A stretch of 64,000 nucleotides of DNA from Streptomyces hokutonensis. GTDB lineage: Bacteria; Actinomycetota; Actinomycetes; Streptomycetales; Streptomycetaceae. The stretch covers positions 1 through 64,000 of the forward strand of contig NZ_BARG01000055.1 of assembly GCF_000376565.1 (NCBI RefSeq), given 5' to 3'. Both the position numbers and the translations under genes were made by a program. Under the pieces are notes generated by a model. It saw only the letters and a list, made by a program, of their open reading frames with translations. It was not told the origin of the DNA and did no database searches. Shown here in pieces: positions 1-8,360 of this stretch (positions are counted from its first letter, which is position 1; each line of letters begins with the position of its first letter).

Positions 1-6
1 AGCCCC

Positions 7-35
7 GCGCCCCTGAAGCTGCCCCTTCGGGGCGC
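7..35 (-). terminator. Terminator hairpin of the M50 peptidase gene
   Basis: The arms GCGCCCC-T-GAAG and CTTC-GGGGCGC pair over 11 bp with one bulged T. The hairpin lies immediately after the stop codon of the minus-strand gene that ends at 37, so it most likely ends that transcript. The similar string gccccgcgcccctgaag recurs near 7330. Confidence 0.6.
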
Positions 36-36
36 T

Positions 37-759
37 TCACAGTTCCAGCAGCCACCGTCCGCCGCCTATCAGCGAGCAAAGCGACACCAGGTGGAACAGG
101 AACAGCCACAAGCCCGCCGGTACGTGCGTCAGGCGTGCCAACTGGTCCGCGTCCGAGTCGCCCGCTCCGCCCCTCGACCTCTTCGCCTGGAGCTCGAAAG
201 CGGGACGCACTCCACCCAACAACAAGAACCACACCACCGCGTAAGCGAACGCCGCCTGCACCTGCGGACCCGTAAGCCACGACACCAGGAGGAAGGCCGC
301 GCCGCTGAGGATCACCGTGAGGGCGCCGTACGCGTTGCGGATCATCACCAGCATGGCGATGAGCAGGAGGGTCGACAGCCACAGGAGGAGGGTGATGTGG
401 CCGGCGCCCAGAAGGGCGGCGCCGCCCAGGCCCAGGAGTGGGGGAGCGGTGTAGCCGGCGGCCGCCGTGAGGATCATGCCGAGGCCGTGCGGTTTGCCGC
501 GGCTGACGGTGAGGCCGCTGGTGTCGGAGTGGAGGCGGATGCCGGTGAGCTGGCGGCCGGTGAGGAGGGCCACCAGGCCGTGGCCGCCCTCGTGGGCGAT
601 GGTGATGGCGTTGCGGGAGACGCGCCAGAGTCCGTGCGGGACGACCACGGCGAGCGCGGCGACCATGGTGGCGATCACCACCCACAGATCCGGGTCGGGC
701 TGGCTGCCGAAGACCTCGTCCCAGAGGGCGGGTATCGAGGCGATTGCGGTGCTGTCCAT
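37..759 (-). CDS. M50-family (site-2 protease type) membrane metallopeptidase
   Basis: A 240-residue integral membrane protein. Residues 56-60 are HEGGH, the HExxH zinc motif of M50 peptidases, followed by several hydrophobic helices (roughly 28-45, 95-150, 155-185, 220-238). M50 proteins cut substrates within or next to the membrane. Many Streptomyces carry this short form, whose substrate is unknown to me. The ATG at 759 is chosen because the upstream in-frame extension is proline/arginine-rich and runs toward the divergent gene. GGGAG lies about 12 nt upstream. The divergent SRAP gene starts only 50 bp away, so the two share a promoter region. Confidence 0.85.
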   Translation of the reverse strand: MDSTAIASIPALWDEVFGSQPDPDLWVVIATMVAALAVVVPHGLWRVSRNAITIAHEGGHGLVALLTGRQLTGIRLHSDTSGLTVSRGKPHGLGMILTAAAGYTAPPLLGLGGAALLGAGHITLLLWLSTLLLIAMLVMIRNAYGALTVILSGAAFLLVSWLTGPQVQAAFAYAVVWFLLLGGVRPAFELQAKRSRGGAGDSDADQLARLTHVPAGLWLFLFHLVSLCSLIGGGRWLLEL

Positions 760-809
760 TGGCGGCGGAGGCTCCCGTGGGTGTCGTCGAATCTGGCAGT
801 GTTGCACGT

Positions 810-1625
810 ATGTGCGGACGGTATGCAGCTAGTCGTGGGCCCGAGGATCTCGCAGGAGTCTTTGAGATCGAGAAGTGGGAGCCCGAGGAGGTGCTGGCCC
901 CCGACTACAACGTGGCCCCGACCAAAGAGGTCTATGCAGTCCTCGACCGTCCACTTAAGGACGCGGACAGCCCGAAGCCGGTTCGCCAGCTGCGCAAGCT
1001 GAAGTGGGGGCTGGTGCCGAGCTGGTCGAAGACGCCCGAGGGCGGGGCGCGGATGATCAACGCCCGCGCGGAGACCGTGCACGAGAAGCCTTCGTACCGT
1101 CGCGCCTTCGCCGCCCGGCGGTGCATCATCCCCGCCGACGGCTACTACGAGTGGGTCACCGCCAAGGACGAGCGGGAGCTGGAGGTCGAGGGGAAGAAGA
1201 AGCGGCAGCGGAAGCAGCCGTACTTCGTGCTCCCCGCCGACGGGTCGGTGTTCGCGATGGCCGGTCTTTACGAGTTCTGGCGGGACCGGACGCTGCCCGA
1301 CGACCATCCGCTGGCCTGGTGGGTCACCTGCTCGGTGATCACCACGGAGGCGGAGACGACCCCGCTCGCGGTCGCCCCCGCCGACGGGCCGTACGCGCTC
1401 GCCGACATCCACCCCCGGATGCCCCTGATGCTCACCCCGGACCGCTGGGACGCCTGGCTCGACCCGGCCCGCACCGACCCCGACGACCTGCGCGAGCTGC
1501 TCGCCCCGCCACCCGCCGGGCTGATGCGCGCCTACCCGGTGTCCACGGCCGTCAGCAACGTCCGCAACAACGGACCGGAGCTGCTGAAGGAGCTGGAGGG
1601 GCCCGAGGAGGGCACACTCTTCTAG
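810..1625 (+). CDS. SRAP (SOS response-associated peptidase) family protein, YedK/HMCES-like
   Basis: A 271-residue protein starting MCGRY. In this family the initiator Met is removed and Cys2 forms a thiazolidine cross-link with abasic sites in single-stranded DNA, protecting them at replication forks. Family landmarks are present in order: APDYNVAPT near residue 36, WGLVPSW near 69, INARAET near 87, CIIPADGYYEW near 108 and HPRMP near 200, which holds the active-site histidine. The ATG at 810 is fixed by the need for Cys at position 2. The alpha/beta hydrolase gene begins 1 nt after the stop, so the two are probably cotranscribed. Confidence 0.95.
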   Translation: MCGRYAASRGPEDLAGVFEIEKWEPEEVLAPDYNVAPTKEVYAVLDRPLKDADSPKPVRQLRKLKWGLVPSWSKTPEGGARMINARAETVHEKPSYRRAFAARRCIIPADGYYEWVTAKDERELEVEGKKKRQRKQPYFVLPADGSVFAMAGLYEFWRDRTLPDDHPLAWWVTCSVITTEAETTPLAVAPADGPYALADIHPRMPLMLTPDRWDAWLDPARTDPDDLRELLAPPPAGLMRAYPVSTAVSNVRNNGPELLKELEGPEEGTLF

Positions 1626-1626
1626 C

Positions 1627-2253
1627 GTGACCGAGATCATTGAGACCGACGCGGGGACCGCCCGCATCACCTGGCACCGGGCGAAGCAGGCCCGGCTCGT
1701 CCTCGCCGTCAGTCATGGGGCCGGCGGCGGCATCGAGGCGCGCGACCTCCAGGCCCTCGCGACCGTCCTCCCCGCGCACGGCGTGACCGTCGCGCTGGTC
1801 GAGCAGCCGTGGCGGGTGGCCGGGAAGAAGGTGGCGACCGCGCCGAAGACGCTGGACGTGGGGTGGCGGGGCATCTGGCCGGCCGTCGCGAAGCCCGGGC
1901 TGCCGGTGGTCTCCGGGGGCCGCAGTGCCGGAGCGCGCGTGGCCTGTCGTACGGCGACGGAGCTGGGCGCCGCCGCCGTCCTGGCCCTGAGCTTCCCGCT
2001 GCACCCGCCCGGGAAGCCGGAGAAGTCGCGGGCCGGTGAACTGCTCGGCGCCGGGGTGCCCACGCTCGTCGTGCAGGGCGGCAACGACCCCTTCGGGAAA
2101 CCGGCCGAGTTCCCGGAGGGCGACTTCGAACTGGTCGAAGTGCCGTACGGCGATCATGGTTTCGCGGTGCCGAAGCGGGCGGAGATCGGGCAGGACCAGG
2201 CCCTGGAGATCATCACCGGGCGAGTGGTGGAGTGGACTCGAACACTCGGGTGA
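1627..2253 (+). CDS. Alpha/beta hydrolase family protein (KANL3/Tex30-like)
   Basis: A 208-residue protein starting at a GTG one base after the SRAP stop codon. It has the small alpha/beta hydrolase pattern: an SHGAGGG oxyanion-type loop near residue 29, a nucleophile elbow [10 protein letters not shown] near 97-106, a late strand with [10 protein letters not shown] near 145, and PYGDHGF supplying the histidine near 176. This matches the dienelactone-hydrolase-like KANL3/Tex30 group. No substrate can be inferred. It lies just upstream of the SigR-type promoter of sigR. Confidence 0.8.
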
Positions 2254-2258
2254 AGGGC

Positions 2259-2285
2259 GGGAATGCCGGGACCCTTACCACTGTT
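2259..2285 (+). promoter_or_regulatory. SigR-dependent promoter (sigRp2)
   Basis: GGGAAT (2259-2264), exactly 18 bp, then GTT (2283-2285). This fits the SigR consensus GGAAT-N18-GTT. It sits 40 bp before the ATG at 2325 used for the long isoform. In S. coelicolor the matching promoter p2 gives thiol-stress-induced positive autoregulation. Confidence 0.88.
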
Positions 2286-2489
2286 GTGCAGGGCACAGAG
2301 AGTCGTAGAAAGGAAGTCCTCCGCATGGGTTCGACCTTCTGCCCGGCCCGTAGCAGCCGCCCCGACCTGGACTGGTCGGTGCTGCACGCGACCAAGGCCA
2401 CCCCTATTGGGGCGGCGGGCGGACCGGATCGTCGTCTATCCTCCGATTCTGGTGGCATCGGCTTCGGTGCTGCCCGGAATCTTGAGGAG

Positions 2490-3173
2490 GTGGGTCCGGT
2501 TCCCGGTACCGACGCAGGGACCGAACACGGCCAGGCGGAGCAGCCCGAGGGCCAGGGCACGAGCACGGAGTCCACGGCGGAGCGCAGCGCGCGCTTCGAG
2601 CGGGACGCGCTCGAATTCCTCGACCAGATGTATTCGGCCGCACTGCGCATGACCCGCAACCCGGCCGACGCCGAGGACCTGGTGCAGGAGACGTACGCCA
2701 AGGCGTACGCGTCGTTCCACCAGTTCCGCGAGGGCACCAACCTCAAGGCGTGGCTGTACCGGATCCTCACCAACACGTTCATCAACTCGTACCGCAAGAA
2801 GCAGCGCGAACCCCAGCGCTCCGCGGCCGAGGAGATCGAGGACTGGCAGCTCGCGCGTGCCGAGTCGCACATGTCGACGGGTCTGCGCTCCGCCGAGTCG
2901 CAGGCGCTCGACCACCTGCCCGACTCGGATGTGAAGGAAGCCCTCCAGGCCATTCCGGAGGAATTCCGCATCGCCGTGTATCTCGCGGACGTAGAGGGCT
3001 TTGCGTACAAGGAGATCGCGGACATCATGGGGACACCCATCGGTACGGTGATGTCCCGGCTGCACCGGGGCCGCCGTCAACTGCGCGGCATGCTCGAGGA
3101 CTACGCGCGTGACCGCGGACTGGTCCCGGCCGGTGCCGGAGAGTCGAACGAAGCGAAAGGCTCGGGCTCATGA
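2490..3173 (+). CDS. sigR: RNA polymerase ECF sigma factor SigR (thiol-oxidative stress)
   Basis: The constitutive form starts at the GTG at 2490 and is 227 residues, the length known for S. coelicolor SigR. Region 2 ([19 protein letters not shown], then the [13 protein letters not shown] segment) and region 4 ([23 protein letters not shown]) are intact. An in-frame ATG at 2325, with AAAGGAAG before it and downstream of the SigR promoter, adds exactly 55 residues. This matches the unstable stress-induced isoform SigR-prime described in S. coelicolor. The stop overlaps the rsrA start (ATGA), so sigma and anti-sigma are translationally coupled. SigR drives thioredoxin, mycothiol and protein-quality genes. 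Confidence 0.97.
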
Positions 3174-3472
3174 GCTGCGGAGAGCCGCACGAAACGGACT
3201 GCAGTGAGGTCCTCGACCATCTCTACGAGTTCCTCGACAGAGAGATGCCGGACGCGGACTGCACCAAGTTCGAGGTGCACTTCGAGGAGTGCTCGCCGTG
3301 CCTGGAGAAGTACGGCCTGGAGCAGGCCGTGAAGAAGCTCGTGAAGCGGTGCTGCGGGCAGGACGACGTGCCGACGGATCTGCGCTCCAAGGTGATGGGA
3401 CGCCTGGAGATGATCCGGTCGGGGCAGGTCGTGCCCGAGCATGATGTGGCGGCCTCTCCGCAGGAGTCCTGA
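3170..3472 (+). CDS. rsrA: Redox-sensitive zinc anti-sigma factor RsrA
   Basis: A 100-residue ZAS-family anti-sigma factor. The known RsrA cysteines and histidine fall at the positions published for S. coelicolor: C3, C11, C31, H37, C41, C44, C61 and C62. H37xxxC41xxC44 is the ZAS signature, which binds zinc together with C11. Disulfide stress expels zinc and frees SigR. The start overlaps the sigR stop by four bases, which favours balanced synthesis of the pair. Confidence 0.97.
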
Positions 3473-3587
3473 ACGGACTGTCGTCACTCGAATGTGCTAA
3501 TCCGCGGGTGATACGCCCGCGGCCTCCCCCTGATCGCCCTAGGCTCCTCGGCCTGGACAGGCATGGTCGGGGGGAAGGGCGTCAGCC

Positions 3588-4895
3588 ATGGAGGCGACAC
3601 CGGCACGGGCACGTGCGTACGTCCTCTGTGCCGTCCTCGGCGCCCTGCTCTGTCTGCTTCCGCTGCCGGCCGTCCACGCACCCTGGTGGGCGGTCGTGCT
3701 GTTGGCGGCCCTCTACGCCGGCTGCGAGCAGATCGCCCGGCGCCGGTTCGCCGGCACCTTCTACCCGGTGCTGCTCGCCGCCGCCTTCCTCCTGCCGCCG
3801 CCCGCCGCCGCGCTCGTACCGCTGCCGGGCGCGCTGTTCTCCCACGTCGACGAGGGCCCGCCCTGGCTGCGGCGCAGCTGGCGTGCCGCGCAACTCGCGC
3901 TCGCCGTATGGGCGGCGGGCCGCGTCCACTGGGCGCTGGGCGGCCGGAACGCCGTCGTCGCCTCCGACTTCCCGTACGCCCTGCTGCCCGCCCTCGCCGC
4001 CGTCCTCGCCTTCTGCCTGGTCCTGACCGTCCTCGACGGCGGCATCCTGGCGCTGGCCGAGCGGATGCCCCTACGACGGGCCTGGCGAGGCCTGTTCCTA
4101 CGGTCCCTGGCGCCCATCGGCGTGCACGGGCTCGCCGGGCTGATGATGGCCGTCCTGTGGCGCAGCCCCTACGGCCCGGTCGCCGCGCTGCTCGTCCTGC
4201 TGCCGATGGGGGTGTCCTGGTGGGTGTTCGCCCAGTACCACCGGGAACACGCCGCCCACCAGGCCACCATCCGCGCCCTCGTCCAGGCCGTCGACATCAA
4301 GGACGGATACACCCGCGGGCACAGCGAGCGGGTCGGACAGGCGTCGATGATGATCGCGCGGGAACTGGGGATGGACGACTCGCGGGTGGAGGTGCTGCGC
4401 TTCGCCGGGATCCTGCACGACGTGGGGAAGCTGGGCGTGCCCACGCGGCTCCTGCGCAAGGACGGGCCGCTCACCCCCGAGGAACGGCGGGTGATCGAAC
4501 TGCATCCCGAGTACGGGCACGAGATCGTGCGGGGCATCGGCTTTCTCGGGGAGGCCCGTGCGGCCGTCCTGCACCACCACGAACGGCTGGACGGCAGCGG
4601 GTACCCGTACGGGCTGCTGGGCAGTCAGATCCCGGAGTCCGCGCGGGTGGTTGCTGTCGCCGACGCCTTCGACGCGATGACGTCGACGCGGTCGTACCGG
4701 CGGGCTCGGCCGGTTCCGGCAGCTCTGGCGGAGCTGGAGCGGTGTGCGGGGGCGCAGTTCGATCCGCGCATGGTGGCCGCGCTGATGCTGGCCCTCGGCA
4801 AGTACGGCTGGCGGCCCGCCGTCACCGCGGACGAGCCCGCCGACCTCGTGCCGCCGCCCGCGCCGGTCCCGAGCCGGCCGGGAGTACACCGATGA
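3588..4895 (+). CDS. Membrane-anchored HD-GYP domain phosphohydrolase
   Basis: A 435-residue protein. Roughly five to six hydrophobic segments fill residues 10-215, followed by a complete HD-GYP domain: HSERV near 245, the H277-D278 pair, and HHERLDGSGYP at 330-340. HD-GYP proteins hydrolyse cyclic di-GMP or related dinucleotides. That is family knowledge and is not shown for this protein. The ATG at 3588 follows GGAAGGG at a good distance. A longer reading from 3563 in another frame is only the extension of the next gene's frame. The last bases ATGA overlap the start of the second HD protein. Confidence 0.88.
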   Translation: MEATPARARAYVLCAVLGALLCLLPLPAVHAPWWAVVLLAALYAGCEQIARRRFAGTFYPVLLAAAFLLPPPAAALVPLPGALFSHVDEGPPWLRRSWRAAQLALAVWAAGRVHWALGGRNAVVASDFPYALLPALAAVLAFCLVLTVLDGGILALAERMPLRRAWRGLFLRSLAPIGVHGLAGLMMAVLWRSPYGPVAALLVLLPMGVSWWVFAQYHREHAAHQATIRALVQAVDIKDGYTRGHSERVGQASMMIARELGMDDSRVEVLRFAGILHDVGKLGVPTRLLRKDGPLTPEERRVIELHPEYGHEIVRGIGFLGEARAAVLHHHERLDGSGYPYGLLGSQIPESARVVAVADAFDAMTSTRSYRRARPVPAALAELERCAGAQFDPRMVAALMLALGKYGWRPAVTADEPADLVPPPAPVPSRPGVHR

Positions 4896-6130
4896 CGCGG
4901 CGCCGCAACCTCCTGCCCCTCACCCTCATCCACACCTCCGCCGCCCTCCTCGCCGTCACCGCCCTCACTCACACCCTCTGGACCGGCCTCGAAGAACGCG
5001 GAGTCGCCCTCGCCTTCGGACTCCTCGTAGCCATAGGCGAGCTGAGCCGCTGGAACGGCAACAGCACCGCCGGTCTCGGCGCCGCCGGCGCCCTCTCCTA
5101 CGCCCTCCTCGGTACGGACGCCGGCCACCCCACTCATCACGGCGTCTTCCAGGTCGTCACCGTGGTCGTCGCCGCCGCGCTGGTCGGCTGTGTGCCGCAC
5201 ATCGCGCGCGGGCAGAGCGGGACCCCCGACCACCTGGCACGCCGGATCCTGACCGTCGGCTTCGCCGCCGTCTGCTTCCAACCCCTTTACAACCAAGGGG
5301 TGTTCGGCCACTGGGGCGGCCCCGCCTACGCCCTCCTCCTGCTCGCGCTGCTCGCCCTCACCGCCCTCTGCGACGCCGTGCTCGCCGCCGCGCTCGCCCA
5401 CTCCCGCACCCGCTGGCCCTTCGGCCCGCTGCTCCGCGACGAGCTGCGCGGCATGCTCGGCATCGGGTCGGCGGTCTGCGCGACCGGCGCGGTGATGGCG
5501 CTCGCGGTCGCCGTGGTGGGGCTGTGGGCGCTGCCCGTCTTCTCCGTGCCGCTGCTGCTGACCCAGCTGTCCTTCCGGCGGTACGCGGCCGTACGGACCA
5601 CCTACCGGCAGACCATCACCTCCCTCGCCCGCTCCACCGAGATCGCCGGGTACACCCCGGCCGGGCACGCCCGCCGGGTCGCCGCGCTCTGCCAGGCGGT
5701 CGGGCGGGACATGGGACTGTCCGAACCCGACCTCACCGTCCTGGAGTACGCAGCCCTGATGCACGACATCGGCCAGCTCAGCCTCGTCGACCCGGTACCG
5801 GCCGGCGCCACCGCCGTACTCCCCGTGGCCGAGCAGCGGCGGATAGCCCTGCTCGGCGGGGCCGTCGTACGGCAGACCGGGGTGAGTCCTCAGGTGGCGG
5901 CCGTCGTGGAGCGGCAGGCCGACCCGTGCCGGGAGCAGCCCGTCTCCGCGCGGATCGTGCGGGCCGTCAACGCGTACGAGGAGAAAACCCGGGCAGGAGG
6001 CCCCGGCGGGCCCCTCCAGGCGCTGGAGGAGCTGCGCCTCGGGACCGCCGGGGACTACGCTCCCGAGGTCGTGGAAGCGCTGGCCCGGGTGCTCTCCCGT
6101 GGCTGTCTGACCTTGCCTTCGGCTGGGTAA
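4892..6130 (+). CDS. Membrane protein with degenerate HD domain, partner of the upstream HD-GYP protein
   Basis: A 412-residue protein translationally coupled (ATGA) to the HD-GYP gene. The first 240 residues are highly hydrophobic with many predicted helices. A HARRV...MHDIGQ segment near 265-300 keeps the HD doublet, but the following HHExxDGxGYP block is missing. It may therefore be catalytically altered, or act as a sensor or scaffold for the first protein. The true start is the ATG at 4892. The long open frame running back to 3563 is the shadow frame of the upstream gene. Confidence 0.82.
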   Translation: MTRRRNLLPLTLIHTSAALLAVTALTHTLWTGLEERGVALAFGLLVAIGELSRWNGNSTAGLGAAGALSYALLGTDAGHPTHHGVFQVVTVVVAAALVGCVPHIARGQSGTPDHLARRILTVGFAAVCFQPLYNQGVFGHWGGPAYALLLLALLALTALCDAVLAAALAHSRTRWPFGPLLRDELRGMLGIGSAVCATGAVMALAVAVVGLWALPVFSVPLLLTQLSFRRYAAVRTTYRQTITSLARSTEIAGYTPAGHARRVAALCQAVGRDMGLSEPDLTVLEYAALMHDIGQLSLVDPVPAGATAVLPVAEQRRIALLGGAVVRQTGVSPQVAAVVERQADPCREQPVSARIVRAVNAYEEKTRAGGPGGPLQALEELRLGTAGDYAPEVVEALARVLSRGCLTLPSAG

Positions 6131-6234
6131 CCCATGGGTAATGAGCGCCCTCCCAGCCGTACGTGGTTGGATGCGAAGAAGAGGGTGTCCGGGGGCAGAG
6201 CCAGCCCAACGAACGGAACTGGCAGGCGGGAATC

Positions 6235-7215
6235 GTGAGGATCTTCGGCAAGGGACGGCACCGGCCCTCCGCCTCCTGGCGGCAGGCCACAGACCGCGCG
6301 TTCACGCTGATCGGCGACGGTCGCTACGAGGACGCGGGCGCGCTGCTGACACGTGCCGCCGATCTGGAACCCTGGCTGTCCGAGTCCTGGTTCAACCTCG
6401 CACTGCTGCACAAGTTCCGGCACGACTGGGAGCAGGCCCGGGCGGCCGGGCTCCGCGCGGTCGCGCTGCTGGAGCGGGAGGCCGGCGCGCCCGACTGGTG
6501 GAACGTGGGCATCGCGGCCACCGCGCTCCAGGACTGGCCGCTGGCCCGGCGGGCCTGGCAGGCGTACGGGCTGCGGGTGCCGGGCGGGGTCACCGCGGCG
6601 GGCGAACCCGCCGGGATGGACCTCGGCAGCGCGGCCGTACGGCTGTCTCCCGAGGGCGAGGCCGAGGTCGTGTGGGGGCGGCGGCTGGATCCGGCGCGGA
6701 TCGAGGTGCTGTCCATTCCGCTTCCCTCGTCCGGGCGACGCTGGGGTGAGGTCGTGCTCCATGACGGCGTGCCGCACGGTGAGCGGACCACCGCCGCCGG
6801 GCACTCCTACCCGGTTTTCGACGAGATCGAGCTGTGGGCGCCGTCGCCTGTGCCTACGTGGGTCGTGCTGCTGGAGGCTGCCGCCGAGGCCGACCGGGAC
6901 GCGTTGGAGCAGCTGGCGGCCGATGCCGGGTTCGCGGCGGAGGACTGGTCGTCCTCCGTGCGGTTGCTGTGCCGGATGTGTTCTGAGTCGCGGATGCCGT
7001 CCGACGAGGGTGACGGGGAGCATCTTGATCCGCATGATCACAGTGAGCCTGGGCATCCTGGGCCGCTCGGGCATCGGACCGATGGGCAGTTGTGGGTGCC
7101 GGAGCGGGAGTGTGGGCTTGCGGCGCCCGCGTCGCTCGTGAGGGGGTTGTTGGACGGGTGGGTTGCCGACAGCCCTGACTCTCGGGACTGGCGGGATTTG
7201 GAAGAGGTCTGCTGA
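6235..7215 (+). CDS. Tetratricopeptide repeat protein
   Basis: A 326-residue soluble protein. Residues 15-110 form two to three TPR-like helical pairs (DRAFTLIGDGRYEDAGALL, then ESWFNLALLHKFRHDWEQA). The rest is a conserved streptomycete extension without a recognised catalytic motif. The GTG at 6235 (VRIFGKGRH) is preferred from remembered Streptomyces homologues. An in-frame ATG at 6163 and GTG at 6187 are possible earlier starts. TPRs mediate protein-protein contacts, and the partner is unknown. Confidence 0.75.
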   Translation: MRIFGKGRHRPSASWRQATDRAFTLIGDGRYEDAGALLTRAADLEPWLSESWFNLALLHKFRHDWEQARAAGLRAVALLEREAGAPDWWNVGIAATALQDWPLARRAWQAYGLRVPGGVTAAGEPAGMDLGSAAVRLSPEGEAEVVWGRRLDPARIEVLSIPLPSSGRRWGEVVLHDGVPHGERTTAAGHSYPVFDEIELWAPSPVPTWVVLLEAAAEADRDALEQLAADAGFAAEDWSSSVRLLCRMCSESRMPSDEGDGEHLDPHDHSEPGHPGPLGHRTDGQLWVPERECGLAAPASLVRGLLDGWVADSPDSRDWRDLEEVC

Positions 7216-7410
7216 GGTCGTTGGTCGGGTGCGGGTCCGTTGTGGCTGGTCGCGCAGTTCCCCGCGCCCCTAAAAGACAGGGCGTTGTCGCTGGTCGCGC
7301 TCACACGGCGGAGCCGCAGATATGCACAGCCCCGCGCCCCTGAAGGACATCCACGTACCCTGTCTCTGCAACATCTCCCCCCGTTTTACCTAGGAAGGCT
7401 TACGTCCGTC

Positions 7411-8061
7411 ATGGCGCAGCAGGACACCGATCAGCAGCACGTGGGCGTGCTTCCCGTGGACGACGAGGGGTTTGTCGTCGATACCGAGGGGACCGAGGAG
7501 CGTGAGGCGGCCTGGCGGGAGCGGGGGACCTCGCGGGCGATCACGGTCGTCGGGAATCCGGTGCTGCACAAGGAGTGCGCGGACGTCACCGAGTTCGGCG
7601 CGGAGCTGGAGACGCTGGTGGCGGACATGTTCGCCTCGCAGCGCACCGCCGAGGGCGTCGGCCTCGCCGCCAACCAGATCGGCGTCGGCCTGAAGGTCTT
7701 CGTCTACGACTGCCAGGACGACGAGGGCAAGCGGCACGTAGGTGTCGTCTGCAACCCCAAGCTGGTCGACCTGCCCGCCGACAAGCGGCACCTGGACGAG
7801 AGCAACGAGGGCTGTCTGTCGGTGCCCACCGCGTACGCGCCGCTCGCGCGGCCCGACTACGCCGAGGTGACCGGGCAGGACGAGCGGGGCAACCCGATCA
7901 AGGTCCGCGGCACCGGCTACTTCGCCCGGTGTCTGCAGCACGAGACCGATCACCTCTACGGCTACCTCTACATCGACCGGCTCTCCAAGCGCGACCGCAA
8001 GGACGCGCTGCGGCAGATGGCCGAGAACGAGCCCCGCTACCCCGTGGTCGCCAACGACTGA
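7411..8061 (+). CDS. def: Peptide deformylase
   Basis: A 216-residue enzyme that removes the formyl group from nascent N-terminal formylmethionine. All three deformylase motifs are present: GVGLAANQIG (motif 1), EGCLSVP (motif 2, metal Cys) and CLQHETDHLYG (motif 3, HExxH-type metal ligands). About 45 extra acidic N-terminal residues precede the catalytic domain, typical of the larger actinobacterial paralogue. The ATG at 7411 follows AGGAAGG. Streptomyces have several def paralogues, so the essential copy cannot be told from this window. Confidence 0.95.
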   Translation: MAQQDTDQQHVGVLPVDDEGFVVDTEGTEEREAAWRERGTSRAITVVGNPVLHKECADVTEFGAELETLVADMFASQRTAEGVGLAANQIGVGLKVFVYDCQDDEGKRHVGVVCNPKLVDLPADKRHLDESNEGCLSVPTAYAPLARPDYAEVTGQDERGNPIKVRGTGYFARCLQHETDHLYGYLYIDRLSKRDRKDALRQMAENEPRYPVVAND

Positions 8062-8360
8062 GTCCCGGGGAGTCCCAGGGACGATCACAACCCCCTTACG
8101 TACGGCGTCTGTTCAGGTGCACCTCCCTGACCAGGCGCCGTTCGCATGTCCGTCGCACATTCGATCGTTTTTGCTCTCGTAGTGATCCAGAATCAGTCAC
8201 ACAAGGATGGGTTCTCGGCACTTGGGGGTAGTGAAGGGAGCAAATCCGTTCCCAGAACGGTCAGTTGTGGTGCTGAATGGGAAGTGCGGGGATACGCAAC
8301 GGCGCACGCCCGGCACAGCGGGAGGGGCGTGTGCACCTGGCGGCTGAGAGGGGTTTGTTC
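8062..8360. other. Intergenic region upstream of epi-isozizaene synthase
   Basis: About 300 bp with no convincing gene. Short open frames over it have no family resemblance and run into the terpene synthase frame. GTTC-ccag-GAAC near 8249-8259 is the only small dyad seen. The promoter of the albaflavenone operon must lie here, but I cannot place a clear -10/-35 pair. Confidence 0.4.

Noticed and set aside
3563..4891. Long open frame that would fuse a second protein upstream of the HD protein at 4892
   Set aside because: It is the alternative frame of the HD-GYP gene. It is Arg/Pro/Ala-rich with no domain, and the real gene begins at the ATGA overlap.
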